NCBI GenBank assembly: GCA_001970955.1
Contig: MPUH01000921.1
Location: 1 to 29,296 of the forward strand
DNA from: Stentor coeruleus
Lineage: Eukaryota; Ciliophora; Heterotrichea; Heterotrichida; Stentoridae
DNA: 29,296 nucleotides
Direction: 5' to 3'
Below the pieces are notes generated by a model that had not been told where the DNA came from, did not search any database, and saw only the letters and a program-made list of their open reading frames with translations. The position numbers and the translations under genes are program-made. Below, one piece after another: positions 1 through 10,082 of this stretch. The first letter of the stretch is position 1. Every line of letters begins with the position of its first letter.

Positions 1-90
1 GGTTCTAAATTTCCTTTAGCAAAGGGCACGCCACTTGAACCTCGGGGCTCAAATAGCTACTTAAATATTAGAAGATTGAAATATGCCTAA
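1..90 (+). CDS. C-terminal tail of a gene cut by the window edge
   Basis: Frame 1 is open from the first base for 29 codons and ends with TAA at 88-90. The stretch is richer in G and C than the flanking spacer and reads like a normal protein end, with a Pro/Gly/Arg-containing segment and final residues LNIRRLKYA. The family cannot be told from so short a piece. Only about 115 bp separate this stop from the thiolase start. The call rests on composition and on the open frame reaching the edge, so a chance open frame is possible. Confidence 0.45.
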   Translation, partial: GSKFPLAKGTPLEPRGSNSYLNIRRLKYA

Positions 91-205
91 ACTCCTATTA
101 CCACATATCATTCCAATAGTCTGCCTTCATCAAATTACTTAATCAAAAAGAAAAACTTAGTCATATCTAAATCAAACCATAAAAAAAATCAGTAACTACA
201 TAATA

Positions 206-1366
206 ATGTTTAAAAACTTTAAAGATGTCTGCATCGTAGCAGCAGGTCGATCTCCACTCACCGCTTACAAAGGTCCATATTATGGTATGGAAGCATCAAC
301 TCTAGCAAGCGAAACCTTAACATCAACATTATCATCCTTCCAAATCAATCCAAATACCATAGACGAGTTCTACCTAGGCAACATTTTTCAATTGAACCAA
401 GGTCAGAATCTTGCAAAGCAGGTTTTAAACAAAGCTCAATTACCAGATAGGATAGTTTCTCATACTGTCAATAAAATCTGTAGTAGTGGAATGTTTGCAA
501 TAACACTTGGGACAATGTCTATAGCCCAAGGTTATTCTGATGTTGTAATTTCTGGAGGTGTTGAGATTATGAGTAATGCTCCATATACTTATCCACGTTT
601 ACTAAGAATGGAAGGAGAAAGGTCTGATTCACTTATAGATGATGGGCTTACTGATGTATTTCATAAAATCCATATGGGAGAAGTAGGGGAAAGATGTGCT
701 GATAAATATGAGATAACAAAAGAAGAGATGGATGAATATTCGAAAAAAAGCTATAGAAAAGCTCAGGAGGCTTGGGCTAAAGGAAAATTTAATAAAGAAG
801 TATTTCCTGTGAAAGGTCGAGATGGGATGGTAAAAATGGATTATATTAAACCTAATGTGCAATTTGAGAAACTCAAACCATCATTTAGAGAAAATGGTAA
901 AATCACACCAGGAAATGCCCCACCTATTAGTGATGGAGCTGCTATGATTGTCCTTGCTAGCAGGGAAAAAGCTGTAGAAATGAACTGGCCAGTATTAGCT
1001 TCAGTGTTAAGTTTCGGTCATTATGACCAAGAAAGCATAGAATTTCCTACATCTCCCGCATTTGCTATACAAAAAGCATTGAAAATTGCAAATCTAAACA
1101 TAGACCAGGTGGATTTTTTTGAAATCAATGAAGCTTTTGCCGCTGTAGGGATTGTCAACCAACGCCTTCTAAAATTCGACATGGAAAAACTTAACCCATA
1201 TGGTGGAGCTGTTGCTATTGGACATCCAGTAGGAGCTTCAGGTACTAGAATTATCGTAACTCTTATAAACGCTTTATTCCAAGAAAATAAAAATATAGGT
1301 GTTGCAGGTATTTGCAATGGTGGCGGTGGGGGTACAGCTTTAGTAATAAAAAAAGAAACCCATTAA
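206..1366 (+). CDS. Acetyl-CoA C-acetyltransferase (thiolase family)
   Basis: A 386-residue thiolase. These enzymes join two acetyl-CoA units to acetoacetyl-CoA or cleave 3-ketoacyl-CoA. Catalytic landmarks are present: nucleophilic Cys92 in NKICSSGM, Asn308 in EINEAFAAV, His340 in GGAVAIGHPVGASG, and Cys370 in the C-terminal GICNGGGGG motif. The length matches the usual 390 or so residues, with no insertions and no visible intron. The ATG at 206 gives the expected short lead into CIVAAGRSPL, so there is no long mitochondrial presequence. The end (KETH) is not a peroxisomal PTS1, so a cytosolic site is possible but unproven. The active-site layout favours the biosynthetic acetoacetyl-CoA thiolase type over degradative 3-ketoacyl-CoA thiolase, but sequence alone cannot fix chain-length specificity. 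Confidence 0.93.
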   Translation: MFKNFKDVCIVAAGRSPLTAYKGPYYGMEASTLASETLTSTLSSFQINPNTIDEFYLGNIFQLNQGQNLAKQVLNKAQLPDRIVSHTVNKICSSGMFAITLGTMSIAQGYSDVVISGGVEIMSNAPYTYPRLLRMEGERSDSLIDDGLTDVFHKIHMGEVGERCADKYEITKEEMDEYSKKSYRKAQEAWAKGKFNKEVFPVKGRDGMVKMDYIKPNVQFEKLKPSFRENGKITPGNAPPISDGAAMIVLASREKAVEMNWPVLASVLSFGHYDQESIEFPTSPAFAIQKALKIANLNIDQVDFFEINEAFAAVGIVNQRLLKFDMEKLNPYGGAVAIGHPVGASGTRIIVTLINALFQENKNIGVAGICNGGGGGTALVIKKETH

Positions 1367-1509
1367 GATCTTTAATAACTTTTAGATAAGTTAAATAGGA
1401 ATTATTATCATCAAAATTTTCAAACATTTTTATTGTAGTGTTATTGAAAATTAATCTAAAAGCCCTATTTCTAAGCGAATTATCTAAAAAGTTACTGATA
1501 TTAATTTCA

Positions 1510-2706
1510 ATGGCTACCTACGAAGAAACTCTTAAGTCGCTTTTTTCATTAAAAGCTATAAGACACTCAACACAAGATCAAGAGTTCAAACATATTCTTG
1601 AGCAACTGGGAAATCCACATTTGGCATATAAAGTGATTCACATAACAGGGACAAGCGGCAAAGGTACAGTTTCCTTGAAAACTGCAGCAACATTAATAAA
1701 AAACGGTCACAAAACAGGTCTAGTAATTTCCCCACATATCTTAAGTTTCCGTGAAAGAATATCAGTAAATTTCGAGCAAATCCCTGAAGCTTATGTTGTT
1801 GAGAAATATAGTTTTTTAATCCAACTCTTTGAAAAAAATCAATACCCTTATGCTTTTGAACATATTGTCTGTTTATTAGGATTTTTATACCTACGAGATT
1901 GTCAAGTTGAATATGCTGTTATTGAAGTTGGATGTGGAGGAAAAAGAGATGCAAGTAATGTTGTTGATCCTGTTATTTCTGTTATAACATCAGTTGGCCT
2001 AGATCATATGCATCTTTTAGGAAATACTATTGATGAAATAGCTACAGAAAAATCTGGGGTTATCAAACCTGGTAAACCTGTTGTTATAGGCCCAAACACT
2101 CCACAAATCCTTTTAAGGCAAATTGCTGATGAAAAAGGATCTGAGGTTTTGGTTGTTGAGACAAATCAAGAATTTAAAAATTATATTGAAGAAAACTCAA
2201 AAATCACACAAAGGATATTTGAAATTGTCAAAGTTAGTCCTGAAGCTTTAGAGTTCGGGTTAGGGTTTTCACAACCTTTTCGTTTACAGAAAATTGAAGC
2301 TTTTGGTAAAACTTTTATACTTGATGTTGGGCATAATCCTATGGCTTTGAATAGAGTTTTAAGTGATTTTATTAGAGAGTTTGGTAATGAGATAAGAGTT
2401 GTATTAGCTATGTCTAAAGGAAAAAGTCCTAAAGAGTTTTTGGATATAATTGGAAAGTATAGTCGATTAATTCATGTTGTAAGCAGTGATCATATAAGAA
2501 TTGTCCATTATTCAGTTTTACAAGAGGCTGCTTGTGAGATAGGTTTAGAATTAGGGATTAGTGGAGAAGTTTATGATGTATTACAAGCGATTTCTCAAGT
2601 TAAGACTGATGAACCGGTTTTAGTTATTGGAACTTGTTTTATTATTGAAACTTGGGTTGAAGCTTTTAGGTTGATGGGTGTTGAGATAGGTTTTAGTTTG
2701 ATTTAG
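1510..2706 (+). CDS. Folylpolyglutamate synthase / dihydrofolate synthase (Mur ligase family)
   Basis: A 398-residue Mur-ligase-type enzyme that adds glutamate to folates, or to dihydropteroate, using ATP. The P-loop is HITGTSGKGTVS (residues 45-55). It is followed by EVGCGGKRDASN (about 139-150), the family signature HMHLLGNTIDEIATEKSG (about 166-183) and LDVGHNP (about 271-277), which corresponds to the usual DGAHNP. I chose the ATG at 1510 because it yields MATYEETLKSL, the typical FolC beginning. The frame runs further upstream only to a GTG at 1438, which is unlikely to start translation in a eukaryote. The protein is slightly shorter than many FPGS enzymes, mainly in the loop before LDVGHNP. 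Bifunctional or monofunctional activity cannot be decided. It ends in TAG. Confidence 0.88.
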   Translation: MATYEETLKSLFSLKAIRHSTQDQEFKHILEQLGNPHLAYKVIHITGTSGKGTVSLKTAATLIKNGHKTGLVISPHILSFRERISVNFEQIPEAYVVEKYSFLIQLFEKNQYPYAFEHIVCLLGFLYLRDCQVEYAVIEVGCGGKRDASNVVDPVISVITSVGLDHMHLLGNTIDEIATEKSGVIKPGKPVVIGPNTPQILLRQIADEKGSEVLVVETNQEFKNYIEENSKITQRIFEIVKVSPEALEFGLGFSQPFRLQKIEAFGKTFILDVGHNPMALNRVLSDFIREFGNEIRVVLAMSKGKSPKEFLDIIGKYSRLIHVVSSDHIRIVHYSVLQEAACEIGLELGISGEVYDVLQAISQVKTDEPVLVIGTCFIIETWVEAFRLMGVEIGFSLI

Positions 2707-3001
2707 TTTTTTAATTATTTTTTAGGTTAGAGGTTTTTATGAAAGGTTGGAGGTAGTTTATGTAAAAAGAAGATTATTTTAGGATGGATGGATTTTAGAG
2801 TTTACTGATTATGGATGATAAGGATTTGTGTGAGATTTTGATTATTGGATTTTATGTTAGATGTGAATTTTAAACATATTCAAGTGGTGTTTTAAAGATG
2901 ATTTCCAGTTTTGAAAATTGTTATTAAAATTCTTCAAATTAAAATACCCATGTAAAATATTATCGGATTGGAAACTATTGGGGAAATCAAGTTTTGAGTA
3001 G

Positions 3002-3109
3002 TTTATAATAAAAAAAAGCAAGTCTATAATTCTAGCATTTACTGATGTTCGTTCTCTTGCGTCTACTGCTGATATAATGATCTTATTATATAAAATTTAT
3101 ATTCATTAG
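3002..3109 (+). pseudogene. Possible relic of a nucleotide-cyclase-like segment
   Basis: Thirty-five open codons between TAG stops include the string AFTDVRSLASTADIM. This resembles the FxDIRxFT core of class III adenylate/guanylate cyclase domains, followed by a shortened helix. There is no start codon and no flanking domain, so this may be chance. GC content is locally raised compared with neighbouring spacer. Confidence 0.18.
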
Positions 3110-3212
3110 TTACACTATACAATCTTTGTCTAATAATCTTCTTTCAACCTTAAACCTCTTAATAAACCCCAAAAACTTTTTTTCGTATAAATCCCTAAAA
3201 GAATTGCAAATA

Positions 3213-3400
3213 AATGGAACAGCCTGATTGAGAAGATTATAAAGATCAATTTAGTAGCTTTTTATATATTATAAAGACTTAGGCAAAGGATCTTATAGGA
3301 AAATTGTAAAAGCTCTAAACAATAAACAGGTATACTAGAAAAGGAACTTTTGGTGTTTATATAAAAACAAAAAAACTAATTTAGGGCAAAAATTTTCAAA
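3213..3400 (+). pseudogene. Possible relic of a protein kinase N-lobe
   Basis: Starting with an ATG at about 3213, one frame reads MEQPD, a stop, then EDYKDQFSSF. A shifted frame (3267-3338) reads YYKDLGKGSYRKIVKALNNKQVY and then TAG. The string LGKGSYRKIVKA resembles a kinase glycine-rich loop (GxGxxGxV) with the third glycine changed. It needs at least one frameshift and two stops to be explained as a gene, so it can only be a dead fragment. Chance resemblance in AT-rich DNA is not excluded. Confidence 0.22.
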
Positions 3401-3977
3401 TGACGACTAAGATTTCATTCATTTTATATAATATTTGTACAATCAACGATTAGTTTATCTGATTTATAGTAAAAAAGTAGACATCTAAGCTTTTAAGTAA
3501 AACGAAAAAAATAATTTTATTTCATCAAGCTCAAAGTTCTTGATTTGAGTATTCCATAAAGACTCTCCTCACTGGCGCATTTTTTTTTGAAACTTATCAA
3601 AACTACACAATTAAAAATTATTTAGCCGAACAGATTGGCAAATGAATCACTAAAATCAGCAAACCAATCCTAAAACTTACAAAGAAATTACATGTATCTA
3701 CAACGCTGAAATAAACCTTCTCCTCATTTCATTTACACATCTCTTTACCCTATCAAAAAAACATACAAAAACCCCAAAACAACCTAAAAAAAACCCCTAT
3801 AAAAATCAACATAAAAAACCCCTTCATCTTCAAAGCATCACAAAACTTTTTCCAACAATTTCGCCAGTAAAAATCATTTAAAACCACCACATTTCAAACA
3901 GAGAATAAAGCAAACATTAAAAATTCATAAAATAATCTAATCATAAAATTATAAAATAAAAGTTTAATAATATTTAT

Positions 3978-5363
3978 ATGGAGAGGTATAAGATTCTTAA
4001 AAGTGTTGGCGATGGGACATTTGGCGTTGTGTATAAAGCAATAAACACAGCTAATGGCGAAGTGTGTGCGATTAAGAAAATGAAAATTAAGTTCAAATCT
4101 TGGGATGAATGTCTATCATTGAGAGAAATAAAATCATTAAGACTTTTATCTCATAACAACATAGTAAAACTTAAAGAAGCTTTCAGAGTTAATGACGAAT
4201 TGCATTTGGTTTTCGAGTTTTTGAATGAAAATGTTTACCAATTGATAAAAGACCGCACTGACCCATTACCAGAAAGTCAAATCCGATCAATATCATATCA
4301 AGTTTTACAAGGTCTAGCATACATGCACAAACACGGATTTTTCCACAGAGACTTGAAACCAGAAAACCTCATGGTTTCTCATGACATTTGCAAAATCACA
4401 GACTTTGGCTTAGCACGTGAAATCAGAAGTAAACCTCCATTTACAGATTATGTGAGTACACGTTGGTATCGAGCTCCAGAAATACTACTTCGAAGCACGA
4501 CTTACAATTCACCAGTTGATATTTTTGCCCTTGGATGTATAATGGCTGAACTTTATATGTTAAGACCTTTAGCTCCAGGTCAAAATGAAAATGATCAAAT
4601 GTTAAAACTCTGCACGGTCTTAGGAACACCATCAATGAGCATATGGCCTGAAGGTTATAAACTAGCTTCACAAATGAATTATCGTTTTCCTCATTGTCCT
4701 CCAACAAATTTCAATACTTTAATGCCAGGAGCTAGTTATGAAGGGTTGCAACTGATACAAAAAATGCTAGCATGGGATCCACAAAAACGCCCAAATGCTT
4801 CTGAATGTTTGGAACATCCATATTTTGCTTCATTAAATGGTATGTCATATCCTGAAGAACCTAAATTTGTCCCTGATACAATGCAAAGGACAGGGTCGAA
4901 ATGGTCAAATGGTAGTTCAAGAATAGGTGGGAATAGTTCTAAAGGCAAATGGGCATTAAAACCAGTAGTTCAAGAAAGAAGAGAATCAGTTTTACCTAAA
5001 GTTCATGAAGTTTCTGAATTGCCATCGATTAAACCTATGCCAAGATTTGAAATGCCTAAACCTAAAGAAGAAAATTTTTTTCCACCTGTTTATAATCCAG
5101 TCAAACCTATGGGGAATCCTATAAGATTGGTTAGTAGAGAAAAACCTAGTTATATGAATGATAGAGTTGGCTCTTTGTATGATAATCAACCGTTTGTTGG
5201 GAAGGCTAACAATCTTTATTTGCCGAAAATTAACTCGGTTAATTATCCTGGGAACAATAATAATCAGGGAGTAGCTAAGAAACTCCCACCGATAAACTCT
5301 TTCAGCTCGGTAGGGAATAATATTCTTGGAAAACCTCAAGGGTTAGGTAGACTTCGATATTAA
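3978..5363 (+). CDS. MAK/ICK/MOK-type (RCK family) ciliary protein kinase
   Basis: A 461-residue Ser/Thr kinase. The kinase domain spans about residues 4-285, with glycine loop GDGTFG (11-16), catalytic lysine Lys33 in [12 protein letters not shown] from His123, DFG at 142-144 and APE at 167-169. The activation loop carries TDY (156-158) before [16 protein letters not shown] in this setting is characteristic of the RCK family (MAK, ICK/CILK1, Chlamydomonas LF4), rather than the TEY of classical MAP kinases. Family members restrain cilium length and regulate intraflagellar transport. The C-terminal region, about 175 residues, is basic, rich in Pro, Asn and Ser, and looks disordered, as in relatives. 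The ATG at 3978 places MERYKIL directly before the glycine loop. It ends in TAA, with no visible intron. Confidence 0.9.
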   Translation: MERYKILKSVGDGTFGVVYKAINTANGEVCAIKKMKIKFKSWDECLSLREIKSLRLLSHNNIVKLKEAFRVNDELHLVFEFLNENVYQLIKDRTDPLPESQIRSISYQVLQGLAYMHKHGFFHRDLKPENLMVSHDICKITDFGLAREIRSKPPFTDYVSTRWYRAPEILLRSTTYNSPVDIFALGCIMAELYMLRPLAPGQNENDQMLKLCTVLGTPSMSIWPEGYKLASQMNYRFPHCPPTNFNTLMPGASYEGLQLIQKMLAWDPQKRPNASECLEHPYFASLNGMSYPEEPKFVPDTMQRTGSKWSNGSSRIGGNSSKGKWALKPVVQERRESVLPKVHEVSELPSIKPMPRFEMPKPKEENFFPPVYNPVKPMGNPIRLVSREKPSYMNDRVGSLYDNQPFVGKANNLYLPKINSVNYPGNNNNQGVAKKLPPINSFSSVGNNILGKPQGLGRLRY

Positions 5364-6007
5364 TTATAATTAGATGTAAAATTTTACCTTGATTTCAATG
5401 GTTGCTGTTGTGTTGGATGGATTTGCCTGATTTTACTTAAATTATGTAATAAAATTTACATGTTCTAATGAAAAAAGTTTAAGGTATGTTTTAATCTTGA
5501 TTATAAATTTATTGTCATATTTAACTACATTATATATTTTATATAACTTTTTTTTCTTGAAATTTTAGCTTAGTATTATATATTCAAGACATATTAGAAT
5601 TTAAGTAGTATATGAAACAACTTCTAGTTACTTTAAGAAATCCATGGACTTATAATAAATTTTATACCTAAAATCATTTTAGTATTAGTCATCCTTTTAA
5701 TACTCCCATATTTGAAATCCTCATATATTTAAATAGAATTCTTACATTATCATATTTATCATTAACTTCAATCATCTTTCACTTACATAATCTTAACATC
5801 TTAAATACATATTAATATTCAATATTTTTTATATCATAACATAAAATCTTAATCAGAAAACTATTTTAAATACCCAACACAAACCACATTCTTTATAACT
5901 AAAAAAAGTTCAAGTGATTTTCAACAAAAACTTATTCATTTTAATTCTAATCCCAAAGGCAATAAAAACTTTTTTTATCATAAATCTTTTAATCAACATC
6001 TAATAAA
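5364..6007. other. Intergenic spacer
   Basis: AT-rich spacer. The first half, after the kinase stop, is T-rich with more G than C. From roughly 5640 onward it becomes A/C-rich towards the next start. No gene or repeat was seen. Confidence 0.6.
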
Positions 6008-7438
6008 ATGGACTCAAACATCATAGTCACCAAAGAAAACACGGACACATCGCAACTAGAAGCTAAAAATGACGCAAAAGACATAAGCCATACTCATATT
6101 CATTACCTAGTATTATCCTTAGCATGTTTTTTATGTTTTGGTAGTTATTTCATATATGGTATTCCATCAGTTTTACAAACTCAAATCCAAAATGTATTAT
6201 AAATATAGGAACTTAACATAAGTATTTTAGAATTTGGTTTTTTATGTTCAATTTATTCCTTTCCCAACATAATCCTTCCATTTTTCGGTGGGTATATGAT
6301 TGACACATTAGGTGTTAGGATAGGTATAATACTATATTACTCATTAGTTACTTTAGGCCATAGTATTTTTGTTTTTGGAGTTCTTTCCCTATAACTTTAC
6401 TTGACCGAGGAATATTCGTATGTGGTGCAGAAAGTTTAGTTGTTGCTCAAAGTACAGTTGTGTCTAATTGGTTTACTAATAAAGAATTATCTATGGCTTT
6501 ATCTATGAATATTAGCATTTCAAGCATAGCAGGATTGCTTAATTTCATAGTAGAACCTTATGTATTAAGTTTATCAGGGAATATTGCAAATGCTCTTTGG
6601 TATGGTTTATTAATTTGTATTGTATCTTTTTTATGTGGAATTATTTTTTAGATAGGAGGAGACAAAGAATACTTGGGATTAAAAATAAAGGAGGAAATGA
6701 GGAAAATGCAAAAAATAAGTGCGCTGATTTGAAGAAATTCTGAGTTTGTTATTGGATGATTTGTGCTGATATAGTTTTTTCTTTATTAGCATTATGTGCT
6801 TTTGTAGTTTTGCTAGTAATTATTATCAGGTTAGGTTTGGTTATACAACTAGACAAGCTGGACAGGTTGCTAACATTTTTTTTGTTTTTGGTACAATTTT
6901 TTCTCCTGTTTTAGGTTGTCTTGTTGATAAGATAGGTAGAAGAGCTATTTTCCTTATGGTTGCAGCAGTTTGTGTTACTTTTTTGTTGTTGTGATATTTA
7001 TGCTTACACCAGATTCTCATAAATCTTTAGTTCCTTATTTTTTACAATACTTATTGGCTTTGGATATTCAATTAATGCATCTGTTCTTTGGGCATGCATT
7101 CCTTACCTTGTTAATCCTAGTACAATTGGTATTGCATTTGGAGTTACTTCTTCTATTAAAAACTTAGGTCTTTCAGTATGTCCTTTGATTATTGGATTTA
7201 TTAATCAGCATACAACGGAAGATCATGAATATTATTGGGCTACATTCTTTCTTGCTATAATGGGTTTTTGTGGAATATTGATTACTACTGCAATATTTAT
7301 TTACGATAAAAACATGGATGCATTTTAAATAGTGTTGAACCACAAAAAACTATTGAAAAACATATGAAACCTAAAAACATTCAAGTGAGACCTGAAATTA
7401 ATTATTCTGAGAATCTTTTAAGTAGAAATAGTGTTTAA
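6008..7438 (+). pseudogene. Decayed MFSD1-like major facilitator transporter
   Basis: This is a broken paralogue of the intact transporter at 27377-28819. It keeps the ATG, 62 codons of exon 1 and a 15-nt intron at the same position (6194-6208). Comparison shows a deletion of about 10 nt near 6381 that leads to TAA at 6392. There is a 1-nt loss just before 6651 and a TGA replacing a Gly codon at 6741. Another 1-nt loss lies near 6788, a frame change near 6992, another near 7035, and another near 7315. Between lesions the frames still read family sequence, for example ASNYYQVRF, LVDKIGRRAIFL, WACIPYLV and the C-terminal IQVRPEINYSENLL. With about seven lesions spread along its length, it is dead rather than a sequencing slip. 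Confidence 0.88.
6194..6208 (+). other. 15-nt intron retained in the pseudogene
   Basis: GTATTATAAATATAG contains an in-frame TAA. Removing it joins LQTQIQN to ELNISILEF, matching the intact paralogue, which has an intron at the equivalent place (27548-27562). Confidence 0.85.
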
Positions 7439-7739
7439 AATAAAATGACTCTAGTTATAAATAAAGATTATATAAGTATTATATATAAATAAGTTAAAGT
7501 ACAGGAATAGTTTCTAAGCATATGTATAATTCCCAGTTTATCACAGTATTTCTACCACTTTTTTCTTTTACCTTGGCAAATCCTCCTATAACTAGAAATT
7601 TCATTTTAATAAATTCGCCAAACCAATCATCTAAAAAAATGAATCAATCATACAATTTTCATCATAAAAAGCACATAAAATCCAATAAATAACCCAACAT
7701 TAAAAGCTACTTCCCATAAACTAATCATATATAAAAATC
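7439..7739. other. Intergenic spacer
   Basis: AT-rich, becoming A/C-rich towards the PX-START start codon, with a TATATAAAAA-like stretch at 7728-7738. Nothing else was seen. Confidence 0.55.
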
Positions 7740-9332
7740 ATGGATTCAATTCCAGAAATTTACGTGCCAAGTGCTCTTTCCAAATCAGGCACATCAATAT
7801 TTTCTCCTTCTTTCACTGTACCATCTATTTAGCTTTACGAAATCCGAGTGAAAATAGCCCCAAACTGCGAAATTGTAGCCTTCAAACGCTATAGCGAACT
7901 CCGTAACTTCTCAGAAAAAGTACTAACCACATAGCTCTTTCCAACAATACGTCAAGAACGTATCTTCTTACCTAAATTCCCAAGTAAAAAGTTCAAAAAA
8001 CTAAACGAATCCCTAATCCTCAAACGCAGAATCGAACTTGAACAATGGCTAAAATCTGCAATTTCCCACAAAATCCTCCAAGATAAAATCCTAAACTTTC
8101 TAGACTATGTAAAAACTCCTTTAAACATCAACTCTATAAACAAAACAAGCCCAGACGAACTTTTGATAATTGAATTCGTCGAAAAAATCTCTAAAGATGC
8201 TCAAAACAAAATGAAGCTTATCGAGAACTTTAGTTGGAACTTTTTTCAGAAAAAAAGATCTGTGCAACAAAACTATATTTCTCAATTAACTGAATGTTTA
8301 GTACCACTTTGTGGCTGTGAGTTTGTAGGAAGTAAAGCTTTAGATGTGTTGAGTAAATTAACCACAAGCGATTATTTTAGAGATTTTGTCCTTGTCTGTA
8401 GGGTTTTAACAAGTTTTCCTCCAAGGATTCTTAAAAGGATGTGTTTGAATGAGTATTTGACTAAGAAAAGATTTTCAGATAGTCAGATTCAAGCTTATAA
8501 CCTTTGTAGAACTATACAAGATAAACTAGGAAATATAGAACTGATAGAAATTGTAAAGTTTATATAGCTTAATCATGATGATGAAGCTTTGGAGATATTT
8601 CATAATTGGGGACAAGAAGCTATTCAAGAGTCTCGACCAAATATTGTGGTTAGAATTCAGGATTGGCGACCGATTATTGAAACTAAAGATATGAATTTCA
8701 AGTTTAGGTTTATAGGAAAAGACTTAGAAATTTCTGGGGTTATCACAGCTGAAGCTACAGTTTCTAGGATTATTGATATACTTACAATCCCTAGTGAAAG
8801 GAAAAAATGGGATTTGAGACTAGTTGATATGAAACCTATCGCTGAAATTCAAGGATTTACTTTCACTTATCTTGCTGAACGAACTCTTTATGAATTCCAC
8901 ACCGCGATGAAAAAAACCCAAACTAACTCCTTAGCGACAATTGAATTCCAAACAACTTGTTATATGTTTAAACAACCAAATTCAATTCTTGGGCGTTTTA
9001 ATTCATGTTATATAATTGAACAATGTGATGATCAAGTTTCAAGCACAAAAGATAGTGAGGAAAAGTTTTTCTTAAGCTCAAATGAATGTAAAAGTAGCTC
9101 AAAAGTTAAAATTAACTTAAACACACATTATTGTGAAGCTAGTTATCATTTAGTAAGAGGAGATTTATTTCAAGAAGCTGATATTATGAGAAAAAGCTTT
9201 GAACAGTTTATTGATATAGCTGAGTTTAGAGAAGATAAAATTAAGGTCACTCAAAATATTGACAACCCGATTTTACAAGCTTTTGAAAGGAAAAAACTCG
9301 GTCGGGCCAAGTCGCTGATGTTTAGGAGCTGA
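7740..9332 (+). CDS. PX-START domain lipid-binding protein (four exons)
   Basis: Exons 7740-7817, 7833-7919, 7935-8552 and 8568-9332 join to 515 codons ending in TGA. The three 15-nt introns each contain a stop in frame with the coding sequence. The N-terminus reads as a PX (phosphoinositide-binding) domain: LYEIRVKI at about residues 27-34, FKRYSELRNF at 43-52, FLPKFPSKKF and then KRRIELEQWLKSAI. The middle, about 130-270, is helical with no recognised domain. The last 220 or so residues resemble a START/SRPBCC lipid-transfer fold, with IPSERKKWDLRLVDMKPI and FHTAMKK typical of the core. The inferred role is sensing or moving lipids at phosphoinositide-marked membranes. Basic residues cluster at both ends. 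PX is supported by motif spacing. START is somewhat less sure because the protein is divergent. Confidence 0.82.
7818..7832 (+). other. 15-nt intron 1 of the PX-START gene
   Basis: GTACCATCTATTTAG, phase 0. Its removal deletes an in-frame TAG and joins SPSFT to LYEIRVKI, the first strand of the PX domain. Confidence 0.9.
7920..7934 (+). other. 15-nt intron 2 of the PX-START gene
   Basis: GTACTAACCACATAG, phase 0. Its removal deletes an in-frame TAG and joins RNFSEK to LFPTIRQE inside the PX domain. Confidence 0.9.
8553..8567 (+). other. 15-nt intron 3 of the PX-START gene
   Basis: GTAAAGTTTATATAG, phase 0. Its removal deletes an in-frame TAG and joins GNIELIEI to LNHDDEALEIF in the helical linker. 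Confidence 0.9.
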
Positions 9333-10082
9333 AGATTAGTAAATTCATAGAAAATTGAATATTATTAAAAAATAAAGGTTAAGATTTGTAATGTATATTT
9401 AAATAGGTTGAAAATATTTTTTGTTTTTTCATAATGTAAGGGAATTATTATGAGAATTATAATTTTATGTTTCTCAGTTTTTAAGTATCAAAAACTAATA
9501 ATTTAAGAGCGCAGAATTTATTACAAGGTCAAAGTAAGCTACACCTTTTGATCTTTGATTATTCAATTTATACCAATCAGAAGTCGCAAAAAGTCGACAC
9601 TTAAAATATTCATCGACTCTGAAACTCTCCTTCCTGTATATATAAATTAAAAAAACGATAGGATAAACTAAAGGTAAGTTTTTCCAATTGTATAACACAC
9701 AAAGGTAATAATAATATTCTAAGGTCTTATAATATTACCTTGCCAAAATGAAAAGTCAGAAATTCAACTTCAAAGTAAATACTAAGACTTCACACTAATA
9801 AAAAGCTTATCGTCATAGTCTTACTCATCAAAGCTTTCAATAACTTTTAAAAATACAGCTTGACAGAATCCTCTGGCTATAGAAATGGAGATTTTTAGAA
9901 AAACTCAGAAAATAATACCCAATGCCAAATACTTGTCGATTATGATAATAATATAAAAAACATCGAATGTCCTTTAGGTAGACTATTATTGTATATTCCA
10001 GTTCACAAAAAGAAAGCTTTCTGAGTTGACTATGAAACTTAAGATATTAGAAAAAAGTAATGGCTTAATTTGTAATATTAAA
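9333..10082. other. Intergenic spacer with an unplaced coding-like sliver
   Basis: Mostly AT-rich spacer. A stretch at 9857-10024 (listed separately) reads like protein. The remainder, including a 67-codon open frame on the minus strand at 9495-9698 that lacks an ATG, shows no convincing gene. Confidence 0.5.
9857..10024 (+). pseudogene. Coding-like sliver of unknown origin
   Basis: One frame reads SLTESSGYRNGDF, a TAG, then about 40 open codons including CQILVDYDNNIKNIECPLG and RLLLYIPVHKKKAF before TGA at 10022. The mix of residues looks protein-like, but there is no start codon. No 15-nt GT-AG segment removes the TAG. It is probably a fragment of a decayed gene, or chance. It stops just before the CDPK region and is in a different frame from it. 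Confidence 0.25.

Larger units (their letters stand above)
2707..3977. other. Long intergenic spacer with possible gene relics
   Basis: No intact gene is seen. The first part after the folate gene stop is T/G-rich, and the part before the kinase start is strongly A/C-rich. In between, two short stretches read like decayed protein fragments: 3002-3109 and 3213-3400. Both are listed separately. Confidence 0.6.

Noticed and set aside
1438-1509. Upstream GTG start for the folate enzyme
   Set aside because: Eukaryotic nuclear genes rarely use GTG, and the ATG at 1510 gives the typical family N-terminus.
4992-5339. 115-codon open frame opposite the MAK/ICK kinase tail
   Set aside because: It overlaps the low-complexity C-terminal tail of a clear kinase gene and has no features of its own.
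7740-9332. TAG read as glutamine, as in other ciliates, to explain stops in the PX-START gene
   Set aside because: Each TAG is the last codon of an exact GTA...TAG 15-mer, and other genes use TAG as a real stop. Tiny introns explain all cases.
9495-9698. 67-codon open frame on the minus strand
   Set aside because: It has no ATG start and an implausible composition, and no family features are visible.
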